From: Mayamaea pseudoterrestris
Lineage: Eukaryota; Bacillariophyta; Bacillariophyceae; Sellaphorales; Sellaphoraceae
Reading direction: 5' to 3'
Length of the DNA: 64,000 bases
Assembly: GCA_027923505.1 (NCBI GenBank)
Contig: BROI01000013.1
Span: 124,001 to 188,000 of the forward strand
Of the stretch, positions 32,001 to 44,900 are shown piece by piece. The notes below the pieces were generated by a model, which saw nothing but the letters and a program-made list of their open reading frames with translations, was not told the DNA's origin and made no database searches. The translations under genes and the position numbers were made by a program. How positions within the stretch are numbered: position 1 is the first letter of the stretch; each line of letters starts with the position of its first letter.

Positions 32001-35000
32001 ACATTGACAGTGCGCTCGACGTCGCCGATAACGCGTTCCGCTGGATTCTGCTGTTGGTTTTCCGGTTCGCTGACCCAGTGCTTACGGATCATAAACTGGC
32101 GTTCGATTTCTCGAATCGCTAGGCTGTTTTCTTCCTTGGCTCCGTCTGAGATTAGACCGAGTGGAGCACCGCAATCGTTGATAAACTGCATGAGCGTCGA
32201 CGGAACTTGTCCCTTGTTCGCCATCGGGTAGACGCGAATCAATCGGCTCTGCATGCAAACGTATAGTTGCGCTGCTTGGCATCCGGCATGTCCAGGAATA
32301 CCATCGTTGAGTGCGGGTGTGTCGGAGAATAGTGTGTCCATTGCAACTTCTTCAGGTAGTCGACGAACATTCGCACCCGGGAAACGAGTACGCAAATGGC
32401 GTCGCTGAGGAAAACGTTGCTCGGCGCGATAGAATTGGGTAGTGTTCTTGAGAGTCTCTTTGATACGATCGGTGGGTAGAAATCCGAAGTTGGGACGAAG
32501 CATTTGGTAATCTGGTCGCGTAGGAACCACAGTGCGTGCCGGTCGGCCGGCTAGTCCAGAATATGGATTGCCTCCAGCTTCTACAATTGCGGCATTGACC
32601 TGCAGCTCGTACGGATCGTACATTTCCCCGGCAGTGTCTTCGTATTCGAACGTTGCGTCGTTGGGATTCGGAGCATGGCTTGATCCGGATGTCGATATGG
32701 TTCCGCGTGAAAGTAGTGAGGGTAGTGAAATGTCATCCTGTTGTGGGTTCGTGTTGTAAGAAGCGTCGTCGGGTACAATGTCGGCAATGCGCTCGGATGG
32801 ACCCTCGGTTTCGACTTGCATAGGGTCCGACTCGTCGCTGAAGTGCTCCCATTCGTGGGTTTCGAGTCCGTTCCATGAGACGACGTTGAGTGTTTCGACT
32901 GAAAGGTCTTCGGGATATTCGTCTTGCGCGTTTCCGTTGACTTGGGTGTTGTTGACTAGTAGTGTTGGCGCTTCGTGATCGTCCGTCGCGGCTTCAATTT
33001 CCGCTTGGATCGAATCGTCATTAAGGTCTCCATCGTACTTTGACGGATCCCAAGGCGTGTCTGCCGTCATGACGACGTGCGGCAATGTGTCGAACTCGGC
33101 GTCGGTGAAATGATGCATCTTCAAATGGACCAAACCGTTCTGGACCGTGAATGGGATCAATGCTCCTTCGGGTGTAATCATGAGCTGCCGTCCGCCAAGT
33201 GCGCTTGCCTTGTCGAATACCTTGTTTCCGAAGTCCTCGAGCTGAACGACCGAATGAATGGTCGCGTCGGTTCCTCCGTCGGCGTACTGGTAGAAAATGC
33301 CAATGACGTACCCTTCCGTCGTCCAGATCTTGGCGGCGAATGTTCCGATGGGTAGTCCTTGCATCATGTGATTGTCGATTCCGGTAACGTCGGCGAACTG
33401 AGTCGTCGATCGATCCAAGCAAATCATGTCCTTACCAGCGATCGAACCGTTGGCACCGCGATCCATCATGGACGGGCTTCGAGACGTAATTGCACGAGTA
33501 ACATGGAACTGTGACGCGTGTGGCCCTTCGGTTGCCGGAGTATTCATACCCATAAGCGCATCTGCGTAGGATACGTTATGTGTAGCGACATGGTTTGTAG
33601 AACGACGCGTGACGTTGGTTGCGTTGGCACGATACATGTTGTATGTAACGTCGCCGACTCGTGCTTGATACACTGGTGGAGTAGATGGCTGGCTTCCTTG
33701 AGCGATCGAGCCTTGTTGCTGAGACTGAAACGCGCGCATGGCGGTTCCACGTGCTGGTGTAGTTCCGACTGTAGGCTGAGTAATCGCCGACATGGTTGAC
33801 ATCGCCGTCGTACTCGCCGGTGGAAGCTGAATTTGTGGAGTTGGTGGTGTATTAGTGTTGTTCGTGCTGGCTTGGCTTGCGTTCAGCTGCAGGCGCGCAC
33901 GTTCCGCTTCTCGGATTCGGCGAGTTTCTGCCTTGTGAGCTTCGCGTTGCTCCTCCGTCCAAGAGAACCATACATCCGGCTCGACTCGACGGTTCGATGC
34001 TGCAGAAGGATTGGTGCACTGTCCGCGTCCACCACCTCGTGGCTACTTCGCGTGCCGCCGCGCGTCCAGAACCGCGACGGTTCCGTGCCGCTGCCATTTC
34101 CACGACCGTTTCCGCCTTGGCTGCTGCTTGGGGTGTGGCTAGTCGGTGTAGTGCCTCCGGTCGGTGGAGTACTCGCTTGTTGGATGTGGTTGTGTTTTTC
34201 TTTGGCGTGTGCGCTGCTGGTGCGTCGTCGCCGCGCTGCGGGTATCGCGAGCACGATGAGCTGCTTGTACCAGTCTTCGATGCTTTGATCTTGACCTTGC
34301 GCGTTGAGGCTACGCTCGGAACTGATTTCTTGGCGAAAGGCGTCGTTCCAGCGAACCGATTCGGACAACCACTTCTTGCGCGTCGCGTCGGGGACTGTTT
34401 CGCCGGTATAATCTTCGTAATCGAGCAAGGCATTCTCCCATTGAGTGAACCACGCAGTGTACGTGCTGCCGTGGTCGTTCGTCAGTTTCATGTCGCGAAC
34501 TCTTGACTTGGCTCGCTGCGCTGCGCGTTCGGCATTCTTGCCCGTCAAGTACATCTTGTGCATTTCCTTGAAGCACTTGTGGGCCGATCCATCCTTGTGG
34601 TGACAAATGATCGGGATGCAGTTGGCGACTTTGCAGTATGTCGTGATGATGTCAAATGCTGTGGCTTCTTGCGCTTTGAATACCTTGAGATCTTCAGGTG
34701 AAAGCGTTGCCGGTTTAAAGTCCGGATCGAAGACTCGCTCAAAGCCTTGGTTCTTGGCCGTTGCAAGCGTCTTGAGTCACCATTGACGGAATATGTACTC
34801 GTCTTTGAACTCGGTGTATGCTTTGGTGTTGACTCCGGCCGCGAGGCGTTTGTACTTCGACGTTCTGCAGAGCGTCGAGCTCGTTGAATCCGACTCATGT
34901 CGCTTTGGAATAGAGACTCTTCGGGCGATTCGGTTGCTTTGATGAGTCCTGCGAATGTGAGCGTCGCCCATTCCTTGAGTTCGCGCTCTTCCGATGCCCA

Positions 35001-35563
35001 TTGACGAAGGCGGGTAATGGTTCGAATAACCGTGATGTGCGTTTTGGATTCCTTCAGTACCGACTCGATGTCCTTGATGGTCAGCATTAGGAATGGCTCC
35101 GTGAGTAGACGTCCGTCCGGGAGGAGTGACTTGATGGCGACGATGACTGGAAGCTTCATGAACTTGTCGTTGTTGACGGTCTTCTGCTTGTACATGCTTT
35201 TCAATCCGACGGCGAGCGAGTTGTCTTCCGCGTCATCTTGCGTGACATTGGGTCCGTCGGGAGGATCATCTTCGACGACGGTCATGTTGTTGATTGATTG
35301 GTACGGGATGAATATATACCGCGAGAATAATCGAGGAAGTCGATTCTATCCGAGCGATGCTTGCAATTCGACTCGGTCTTCAATCCCTCCGTCTGCCGGA
35401 CTAGTGTAGATTGAAGCCTCGGACAGGAAATGAACGAGGGATGTCCGCTGCCAATGTAGTGTGCAACGAAACGACGGGAGTGGTCGTCACCAGCGCCCGA
35501 GAGAGTTGATTGTAAAGACCAAGACTGTGTGATCTGACACGATGCAGTTCCAGTTCGTACGGC

Positions 35564-35935
35564 TGCAACGATTCCTCACCCTCTGTAGTCGGTTTCCAAG
35601 TGAGCGGGATGATCAGTCCTTTACCTTGGTTTATCCTACAGGGGTCTTATCCTACAAAACGCTAGTTGATTAAGCAGTTCTCTAGAAAGTGAGTTGATTT
35701 ACGATCGGTCGAGAAAGAGCGATTGATCAGATGGCTCTTTCAAGACCATTCACGATAGTGAATACTAATCTTGTTTAATCGTGCCTGCGGCTGGCACACA
35801 TGCAATATTTCAATGACGTAGTTGTGAGTAGATGTCTTTTCTGGTACCGCAACGGAGGTTCGAGTACTATGCTCGTGCGCCCCCGGCGACGTCTAGGTTC
35901 GCGTCAAGCGACTGGACTAGATCGTCATTGTGACA
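35564..35935 (-). repeat. 5' LTR of the Copia element
   Basis: Read on the minus strand it begins TGTCACAATGACGATC and ends GAATCGTTGCA. Satellite sequence resumes at 35936. Confidence 0.93.
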
Positions 35936-38900
35936 TCACCAGTCTCAGCCCGCAGATGCCGTGACATTCAAACGCCCCTACGGCAAGCCCTGTAGGTGCC
36001 CAAAATACACCAGAATGGTGCCAACATCATTATTCAGGCTGCGCTACAAGATGGTAGGCTTGGCTGGTGTCTCAGGGGATGGCAATGTATTTGGTGACAA
36101 CTTGTCACCAGTCTCAGCCCGCGGATGCCGTGACATTCAAACGCCCCTACAGCAAGCCCTGTAGGTGCCCAAAATACACCAGAATGGTGCCAACATCATT
36201 ATTCAGGCTGCGCTACAAGATGGTAGGCTTGGCTGGTGTCTCAGGGGATGGCAATGTATCTGGTGACAACTTGTCACCAGTCTCAGCCCGCAGATGCTGT
36301 GACATTCAAACGTCCCTACAGCAAGCCCTGTAGGTGCCCAAAATACACCAGAATGGTGCCAACATCATTATTCAGGCTGCGCTACAAGATGGTAGGCTTG
36401 GCTGGTGTCTTAGGGGATGGCAATGTATTTGGTGACAACTTGTCACCAGTCTCAGCCTGCGGATGCTGTGACATTCTAATGCCCCTACAGCAAGCCCTGT
36501 AGGTGCCCAAAATACACCAGAATGGTGCCAACATCATTACTCAGGCTGCGCTCCAAGATGGTAGGCTTGGCTGGTGTCTCAGGGGATGGCAATGTATTTG
36601 GTGACAACTTGTCACCAGTCTCAGCCCGCGGATGCCGTGACATTCAAACGCCCCTACAGCAAGCCCTGTAGGTGCCCAAAATACACCGGAATGGTGCCAA
36701 CATCCTTATTCAGGCTGCGCTACAAGATGGTTGGCTTGGCTGGTGTCTCAGGGGATGGCAATGTATCTGGTGACAACTTGTCACCAGATTCAAACCCTAA
36801 CCCTAACTGTAGGTGCCCAAATCACACCAGAATGGTGCCAACATCATTATTCAGGCTGCGCTACAAGATGGTAGGCTTGGCTGGTGTCTTAGGGGATGGC
36901 AATGTATTTGGTGACAACTTGTCACCAGTCTCAGCCCGCAGATGCTGTGACATTCAAATGCCCCTACAGCAAGCCCTGTAGGTGCCCAAAATACACCAGA
37001 ATGGTGCCAACATCATTATTCAGGCTGCGCTACAAGATGGTAGGCTTGGCTGGTGTCTCAGGGGATGGCAATGTATTTGGTGACAACTTGTCACCAGTCT
37101 CAGCCCGCAGATGCCGTGACATTCAAACGCCCCTACGGCAAGCCCTGTAGGTGCCCAAAATACACCAGAATGGTGCCAACATCATTATTCAGGCTGCGCT
37201 ACAAGATGGTAGGCTTGGCTGGTGTCTCAGGGGATGGCAATGTATTTGGTGACAACTTGTCACCAGTCTCAGCCTGCAGATGCCGTGACATTCAAACGCC
37301 CCTACAGCAAGCCCTGTAGGTGCCCAAAATACACCAGAATGGTGCCAACATCCTTATTCAGGCTGCGCTACAAGATGGTAGGCTTGGCTGGTGTCTCAGG
37401 GGATGGCAATGTATTTGGTGACAACTTGTCACCAGTCTCAGCCCGCGGATGCCGTGACATTCAAACGCCCCTACAGCAAGCCCTGTAGGTGCCCAAAATA
37501 CACCAGAATGGTGCCAACATCATTAGTCAGGCTGCGCTACAAGATGGTAGGCTTGGCTGGTGTCTCAGGGGATGGCAATGTATTTGGTGACAACTTGTCA
37601 CCAGTCTCAGCCCGCAGATGCCGTGACATTCAAACGTCCCTACAGCAAGATCTGTAGGTGCCCAAAATACACCAGAATGGTGCCAACATCATTATTTAGG
37701 CTGCGCTACAAGAAGGTAGTCTTGCCTGGTGTCTTAGGGGATGGCAATGTTTTTGGTGACAACTTGTCACCAGTCTCAGCCTGCGGATGCTGTGACATTC
37801 AAATGCCCCTACAGCAAGCCCTGTAGGTGCCCAAAATACACCAGAATGGTGCCAACATCATTATTCAATCTGCGCTGCAAGATGGTAGTCTTGCCTGGTG
37901 TCTCAGGGGATGGCAATGTATTTGGTGACAACTTGTCACCAGTCTCAGCCCGCAGATGCCGTGACATTCAAACGTCCCTACAGCAAGATCTGTAGGTGCC
38001 CAAAATACACCAGAATGATGCCAACATCATTATTCAGGTTGCGCTACAAGATGGTAGTCTTGCCTGGTGTCTTAGGGGATGGCAATGTATTTGGTGACAA
38101 CTTGTCACCAGTCTCAGCCCGCAGATGCTGTGACATTCAAATGCCCCTACAGCAAGCCCTGTAGGTGCCCAAAATACACCAGAATGGTGCCAACATCATT
38201 ACTCAGGCTGCGCAACAAGATGGTAGGCTTGGCTGGTGTCTCAGGGGATGGCAATGTATTTGGTGACAACTTGTCACCAGTCTCAGCCCGCAGATGCCGT
38301 GACATTCAAACGTCCCTACAGCAAGATCTGTAGGTGCCCAAAATACACCAGAATGGTGCCAACATCATTATTCAGGCTGCGCTACAAGATGGTAGTCTTG
38401 CCTGGTGTCTTAGGGGATGGCAATGTATTTGGTGACAACTTGTCACCAGTCTCAGCCCGCAGATGCTGTGACATTCAAATGCCCCTACAGCAAGCCCTGT
38501 AGGTGCCCAAAATACACCAGAATGGTGCCAACATCATTACTCAGGCTGCGCAACAAGATGGTAGGCTTGGCTGGTGTCTCAGGGGATGGCAATGTATTTG
38601 GTGACAACTTGTCACCAGTCTCAGCCCGCAGATGCCGTGACATTCAAACGCCCCTACAGCAAGCCCTGTAGGTGCCCAAAATACACCAGAATGGTGCCAA
38701 CATCATTATTCAGGCTGCGCTACAAGATGGTAGGCTTGGCTGGTGTCTCAGGGGATGGCAATGTATTTGGTGACAACTTGTCACCAGTCTCAGCCCGCGG
38801 ATGCCGTGACATTCAAACGCCCCTACAGCAAGCCCTGTAGGTGCCCAAAATACACCAGAATGGTGCCAACATCATTATTCAGGCTGCGCTACAAGATGGT

Positions 38901-41900
38901 AGGCTTGGCTGGTGTCTCAGGGGATGGCAATGTATCTGGTGACAACTTGTCACCAGTCTCAGCCCGCAGATGCCGTGACATTCAAACGTCCCTACAGCAA
39001 GCCCTGTAGGTGCCCAAAATACACCAGAATGGTGCCAACATCATTTTTCAGGCTGCGCTACAAGATGGTAGGCTTGGCTGGTGTTTCAGGGGATGGCAAT
39101 GTATCTGGTGACAACTTGTCACCAGGCTCAGCCCGCAGATGCCGTGACATTCAAACGTCCCTACAGCAAGATCTGTAGGTGCCCAAAATACACCAGAATG
39201 GTGCCAACATCATTATTCAGGCTGCGCTACAAGAGGGTAGTCTTGCCTGGTGTCTTAGGGGATGGCAATGTATTTGGTGACAACTTGTCACCAGTCTCAG
39301 CCTGCGGATGCCGTGACATTCAAACGTCCCTACAGCAAGATCTGTAGGTGCCCAAAATACACCAGAATGGTGCCAACATCATTATTCAGGCTGCGCTACA
39401 AGATGGTAGTCTTGCCTGGTGTCTTAGGGGATGGCAATGTATTTGGTGACAACTTGTCACCAGTCTCAGCCTGCGGATGCCGTGACATTCAAACGCCCCT
39501 ACGGCAAGCCCTGTAGGTGCCCAAAATACACCAGAATGGTGCCAACATCATTAGTCAGGCTGCGCTACAAGATGGTAGGCTTGGCTGGTGTCTCAGGGGA
39601 TGGCAATGTATCTGGTGACAACTTGTCACCAGTCTCAGCCCGCAGATGCCGTGACATTCAAACGTCCCTACAGCAAGATCTGTAGGTGCCCAAAATACAC
39701 CAGAATGGTGCCAACATCATTAGTCAGGCTGCGCTACAAGATGGTAGGCTTGGCTGGTGTCTCAGGGGATGGCAATGTATTTGGTGACAACTTGTCACCA
39801 GTCTCAGCCTGCGGATGCCGTGACATTCAAACGCCCCTACGGCAAGCCCTGTAGGTGCCCAAAATACACCAGAATGGTGCCAACATCATTATTCAGGCTG
39901 CGCTACAAGATGGTAGGCTTGGCTGGTGTCTCAGGGGATGGCAATGTATTTGGTGACAACTTGTCACCAGTCTCAGCCCGCGGATGCCGTGACATTCAAA
40001 CGCCCCTACAGCAAGCCCTGTAGGTGCCCAAAATACACCAGAATGGTGCCAACATCATTAGTCAGGCTGCGCTACAAGATGGTAGGCTTGGCTGGTGTCT
40101 CAGGGGATGGCAATGTATTTGGTGACAACTTGTCACCAGTCTCAGCCCGCGGATGCCGTGCCATTCAAACGCCCCTATAGCAAGCCCTGTAGGTGCCCAA
40201 AATACACCAGAATGGTGCCAACATCATTAGTCAGGCTGCGCTACAAGATGGTAGGCTTGGCTGGTGTCTCAGGGGATGGCAATGTATCTGGTGACAACTT
40301 GTCACCAGGCTCAGCCCGCAGATGCCGTGACATTCAAACGTCCCTACAGCAAGATCTGTAGGTGCCCAAAATACACCAGAATGGTGCCAACATCATTATT
40401 CAGGCTGCGCTACAAGATGGTAGGCTTGGCTGGTGTCTCAGGGGATGGCAATGTATTTGGTGACAACTTGTCACCAGTCTCAGCCTGCGGATGCTGTGAC
40501 ATTCAAATGCCCCTACAGCAAGCCCTGTAGGTGCCCAAAATACACCAGAATGGTGCCAACATCATTATTCAAGCTGCGCTACAAGATGGTAGTCTTGGCT
40601 GGTGTCTCAGGGGATGGCAATGTATTTGGTGACAACTTGTCACCAGTCTCAGCCCGCAGATGCCGGGACATTCAAATGCCCCTACAGCAAGCCCTGTAGG
40701 TGCCCAAAATACACCAGAATGGTGCCAACATCATTATTCAGGCTGCGCTACAAGATGGTAGGCTTGGCTGGTGTCTCAGGGGATGGCAATGTATTTGGTG
40801 ACAACTTGTCACCAGTCTCAGCCCGCAGATGCCGTGACATTCAAACGCCCCTACAGCAAGCCCTGTAGGTGCCCAAAATACACCAGAATGGTGCCAACAT
40901 CATTATTCAGGCTGCGCTACAAGATGGTAGGCTTGGCTGGTGTCTCAGGGGATGGCAATGTATTTGGTGACAACTTGTCACCAGTCTCAGCCTGCGGATG
41001 CCGTGACATTTAAACGCCCCTACAGCAAGCCCTGTAGGTGCCCAAATACACCAGAATGGTGCCAACATCATTAGTCAGGCTGCGCTACAAGATGGTAGGC
41101 TTGCCTGGTGTCTTAGGGGATGGCAATGTATTTGGTGACAACTTGTCACCAGTCTCAGCCTGCGGATGCCGTGACATTCAAACGCCCCTACGGCAAGCCC
41201 TGTAGGTGCCCAAAATACACCAGAATGGTGCCAACATCATTATTCAGGCTGCGCTACAAGATGGTAGGCTTGGCTGGTGTCTCAGGGGATGGCAATGTAT
41301 TTGGTGACAACTTGTCACCAGTCTCAGCCTGCGGATGCCGTGACATTCAAATGCCCCTACAGCAAGCCCTGTAGGTGCCCAAAATACACCAGAATGGTGC
41401 CAACATCATTATTCAGGCTGCGCTACAAGATGGTAGGCTTGGCGGGTGTCTCAGGGGATGGCAATGTATTTGGTGACAACTTGTCACCAGTCTCAGCTCG
41501 CAGATGCCGTGACATTCAAACGCCCCTACAGCAAGCTTTGTAGGTGCCCAAAATACTCCAGAATGGTGCCAACATCATTATTCAGGCTGCGCTACAAGAT
41601 GGTAGGCTTGGCTGGTGTCTCAGGGGATGGCAATGTATTTGGTGACAACTTGTCACCAGTCTCAGCCTGCGGATGCCGTGACATTCAAACGCCCCTACAG
41701 CAAGCCCTGTAGGTGCCCAAAATACACCAGAATGGTGCCAACATCATTATTCAGGCTGCGCTACAAGATGGTAGGCTTGGCTGGTGTCTCAGGGGATGGC
41801 AATGTATTTGGTGACAACTTGTCACCAGTCTCAGCCTGCGGATGCCGTGACATTCAAACGCCCCTACAGCAAGCCCTGTAGGTGCCCAAATACACCAGAA

Positions 41901-44900
41901 TGGTGCCAACATCATTAGTCAGGCTGCGCTACCAGATGGTAGGCTTGGCTGGTGTCTCAGGGGATGGCAATGTATTTGGTGACAACTTGTCACCAGTCTC
42001 AGCCCGCGGATGCCGTGACATTCAAACGCCCCTACAGCAAGCCCTGTAGGTGCCCAAAATACACCAGAATGGTGCCAACATCATTATTCAGGCTGCGCTA
42101 CAAGATGGTAGGCTTGGCTGGTGTCTCAGGGGATGGCAATGTATCTGGTGACAACTTGTCACCAGTCTCAGCCCACAGATGCAGTGACATTCAAACGTCC
42201 CTACAGCAAGCCCTGTAGGTGCCCAAAATACACTAGAATGGTGCCAACATCATTAGTCAGGCTGCGCTACAAGATGGTAGGCTTTGCTAATGTCTCAGGG
42301 GATGGCAATGTATTTGGTGACAACTTGTCACCAGTCTCAGCCTGCGGATGCCGTGACATTCAAACGCCCCTACAGCAAGCCCTGTAGGTGCCCAAAATAC
42401 ACCAGAATGGTGCCAACATCATTAGTCAGGCTGCGCTACAAGATGGTAGTCTTGCCTGGTGTCTTAGGGGATGGCAATGTATTTGGTGACAACTTGTCAC
42501 CAGTCTCAGCCTGCGGATGCTGTGACATTCAAATGCCCCTACAGCAAGCCCTGTAGGTGCCCAAAATACACCAGAATGGTGCCAACATCATTATTCAGGC
42601 TGCTCAACAAGATGGTAGGCTTGGCTGGTGTCTCAGGGGATGGCAATGTATTTGGTGACAACTTGTCACCAGTCTCAGCCCGCAGATGCCGTGACATTCA
42701 AACGCCCCTACAGCAAGCCCTGTAGGTGCCCAAAATACACCAGAATGGTGCCAACATCATTATTCAGGCTGCGCTACAAGATGGTAGGCTTGGCTGGTGT
42801 CTCAGGGGATGGCAATGTATTTGGTGACAACTTGTCACCAGTCTCAGCCTGCGGATGCCGTGACATTTAAACGCCCCTACAGCAAGCCCTGTAGGTGCCC
42901 AAAATACACCAGAATGGTGCCAACATCATTAGTCAGGCTGCGCTACAAGATGGTAGGCTTGGCTGGTGTCTCAGGGGACGGCAATGTATTTGGTGACAAC
43001 TTGTCACCAGTCTCAGCCCGCGGATGCCGTGACATTCAAACGCCCCTATAGCAAGCCCTGTAGGTGCCCAAAATACACCGGAATGGTGCCAACATCCTTA
43101 TTCAGGCTGCGCTACAAGATGGTTGGCTTGGCTGGTGTCTCAGGGGATGGCAATGTATTTGGTGACAACTTATCACCAGTCTCAGCCCGCAGATGCCGTG
43201 ACATTCAAACGTCCCTACAGCTAGATCTGTAGGTGCCCAAAATACACCAGAATGGTGCCAACATCATTATTCAGGCTGCGCTACAAGATGGTAGTCTTGC
43301 CTGGTGTCTTAGGGGATGGCAATGTATTTGGTGACAACTTGTCACCAGTCTCAGCCTGCGGATGCTGTGACATTCAAATGCCCCTACAGCAAGCCCTGTA
43401 GGTGCCCAAAATACACCAGAATGGTGCCAACATCATTATTCAATCTGCGCTGCAAGATGGTATGCTTGGCTGGTGTCTCAGGGGATGGCAATGTATTTGG
43501 TGACAACTTGTCACCAGTCTCAGCCCGCAGATGCCGTGACATTCAAACATCCCTACAGCAAGATCTGTAGGTGCCCAAAATACACCAGAATGGTGCCAAC
43601 ATCATTATTCAGGCTGCGCTACAAGATGGTAGTCTTGCCTGGTGTCTTAGGGGATGCCAATGTATTTGGTGACAACTTGTCACCAGCCCGCAGATGCTGT
43701 AGATGCCGTGACATTCAAACATCCCTACAGCAAGATCTGTAGGTGCCCAAAATACACCAGAATGGTGCCAACATCATTATTCAGGCTGCGCTACAAGATG
43801 GTAGTCTTGCCTGGTGTCTTAGGGGATGCCAATGTATTTGGTGACAACTTGTCACCAGCCCGCAGATGCTGTGACATTCAAATGCCCCTACAGCAAGCCC
43901 TGTAGGTGCCCAAAATACACCAGAATGGTGCCAACATCATTACTCAGGCTGCGCTACAAGATGGTAGGCTTGGCGGGTGTCTCAGGGGATGGCAATGTAT
44001 TTGGTGACAACTTGTCACCAGTCTCAGCTCGCAGATGCCGTGACATTCAAACGCCCCTACGGCAAACTTTGTAGGTGCCCAAAATACACCAGAATGGTGC
44101 CAACATCATTATTCAGGCTGCGCTACAAGATGGTAGGCTTGGCTGGTGTCTCAGGGTTTGGCAATGTATTTGGTGACAACTTGTCACCAGTCTCAGCCTG
44201 CGGATGCCGGACATTCAAATTCCCCTACAGCAAGCCCTGTATGTGCCCAAAATACACCAGCATGGTGTTAACATCATTATTCAGGCTGCGCTACAAGATG
44301 GTAGGCTTGGCTGGTGTCTCAGGGGATGGCAATGTATTTGGTGACAACTTGTCACCAGTCTCAGCCTGCGGATGCCGTGACATTCAAACGCCCCTACAGC
44401 AAGCCCTGTAGGTGCCCAAATACACCAGAATGGTGCCAATATCATTGTTCAGGCTGCGCTACCAGATGGTAGGCTTGGCTGGTGTCTCAGGGGATGGCAA
44501 TGTATTTGGTGACAACTTGTCACCAGTCTCAGCCCGCGGATGCCGTGACATTCAAACGCCCCTACAGCAAGCCCTGTAGGTGCCCAAAATACACCAGAAT
44601 GGTGCCAACATCATTATTCAGGCTGCGCTACAAGATGGTAGGCTTGGCTGGTGTCTCAGGGGATGGCAATGTATTTGGTGACAACTTGTCACCAGTCTCA
44701 GCCCGCAGATGCAGTGACATTCAAACGCCCCTACAGCAAGATCTGTAGGTGCCCAAAATACACCAGAATGGTGCCAACATCATTATTCAGGCTGCGCTAC
44801 AAGATGGTAGGCTTTGCTAATGTCTCAGGGGATGGCAATGTATTTGGTGACAACTTGTCACCAGTCTCAGCCTGCGGATGCCGTGACATTCAAAAGCCCC

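Larger units (their letters stand above)
28697..35935 (-). mobile_element. LTR retrotransposon, Copia superfamily, CoDi-like
   Basis: This 7.2-kb element lies on the minus strand inside the 169-bp satellite. It has 372-bp LTRs (28697-29068 and 35564-35935) with TG...CA ends and, by eye, no differences between them, so insertion or gene conversion is recent. A purine-rich tract (AAGGGGAG, 29069-29076) precedes the 3' LTR, as expected for a polypurine tract. A gag-like region spans about 33880-35285. The pol-like region spans about 29000-33802, with protease, integrase (DDE type), a chromodomain-like segment, reverse transcriptase (YVDDL) and RNase H in Copia order. The element looks nearly whole. 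The gag-like and pol-like parts lie in different frames, with about one or two breaks or frame changes. It shows no 5-bp target duplication. Confidence 0.93.

Noticed and set aside
33077-34506. Plus-strand frames opposite the Copia element
   Set aside because: They are shadows of the element's gag- and pol-like regions, with no independent motif.
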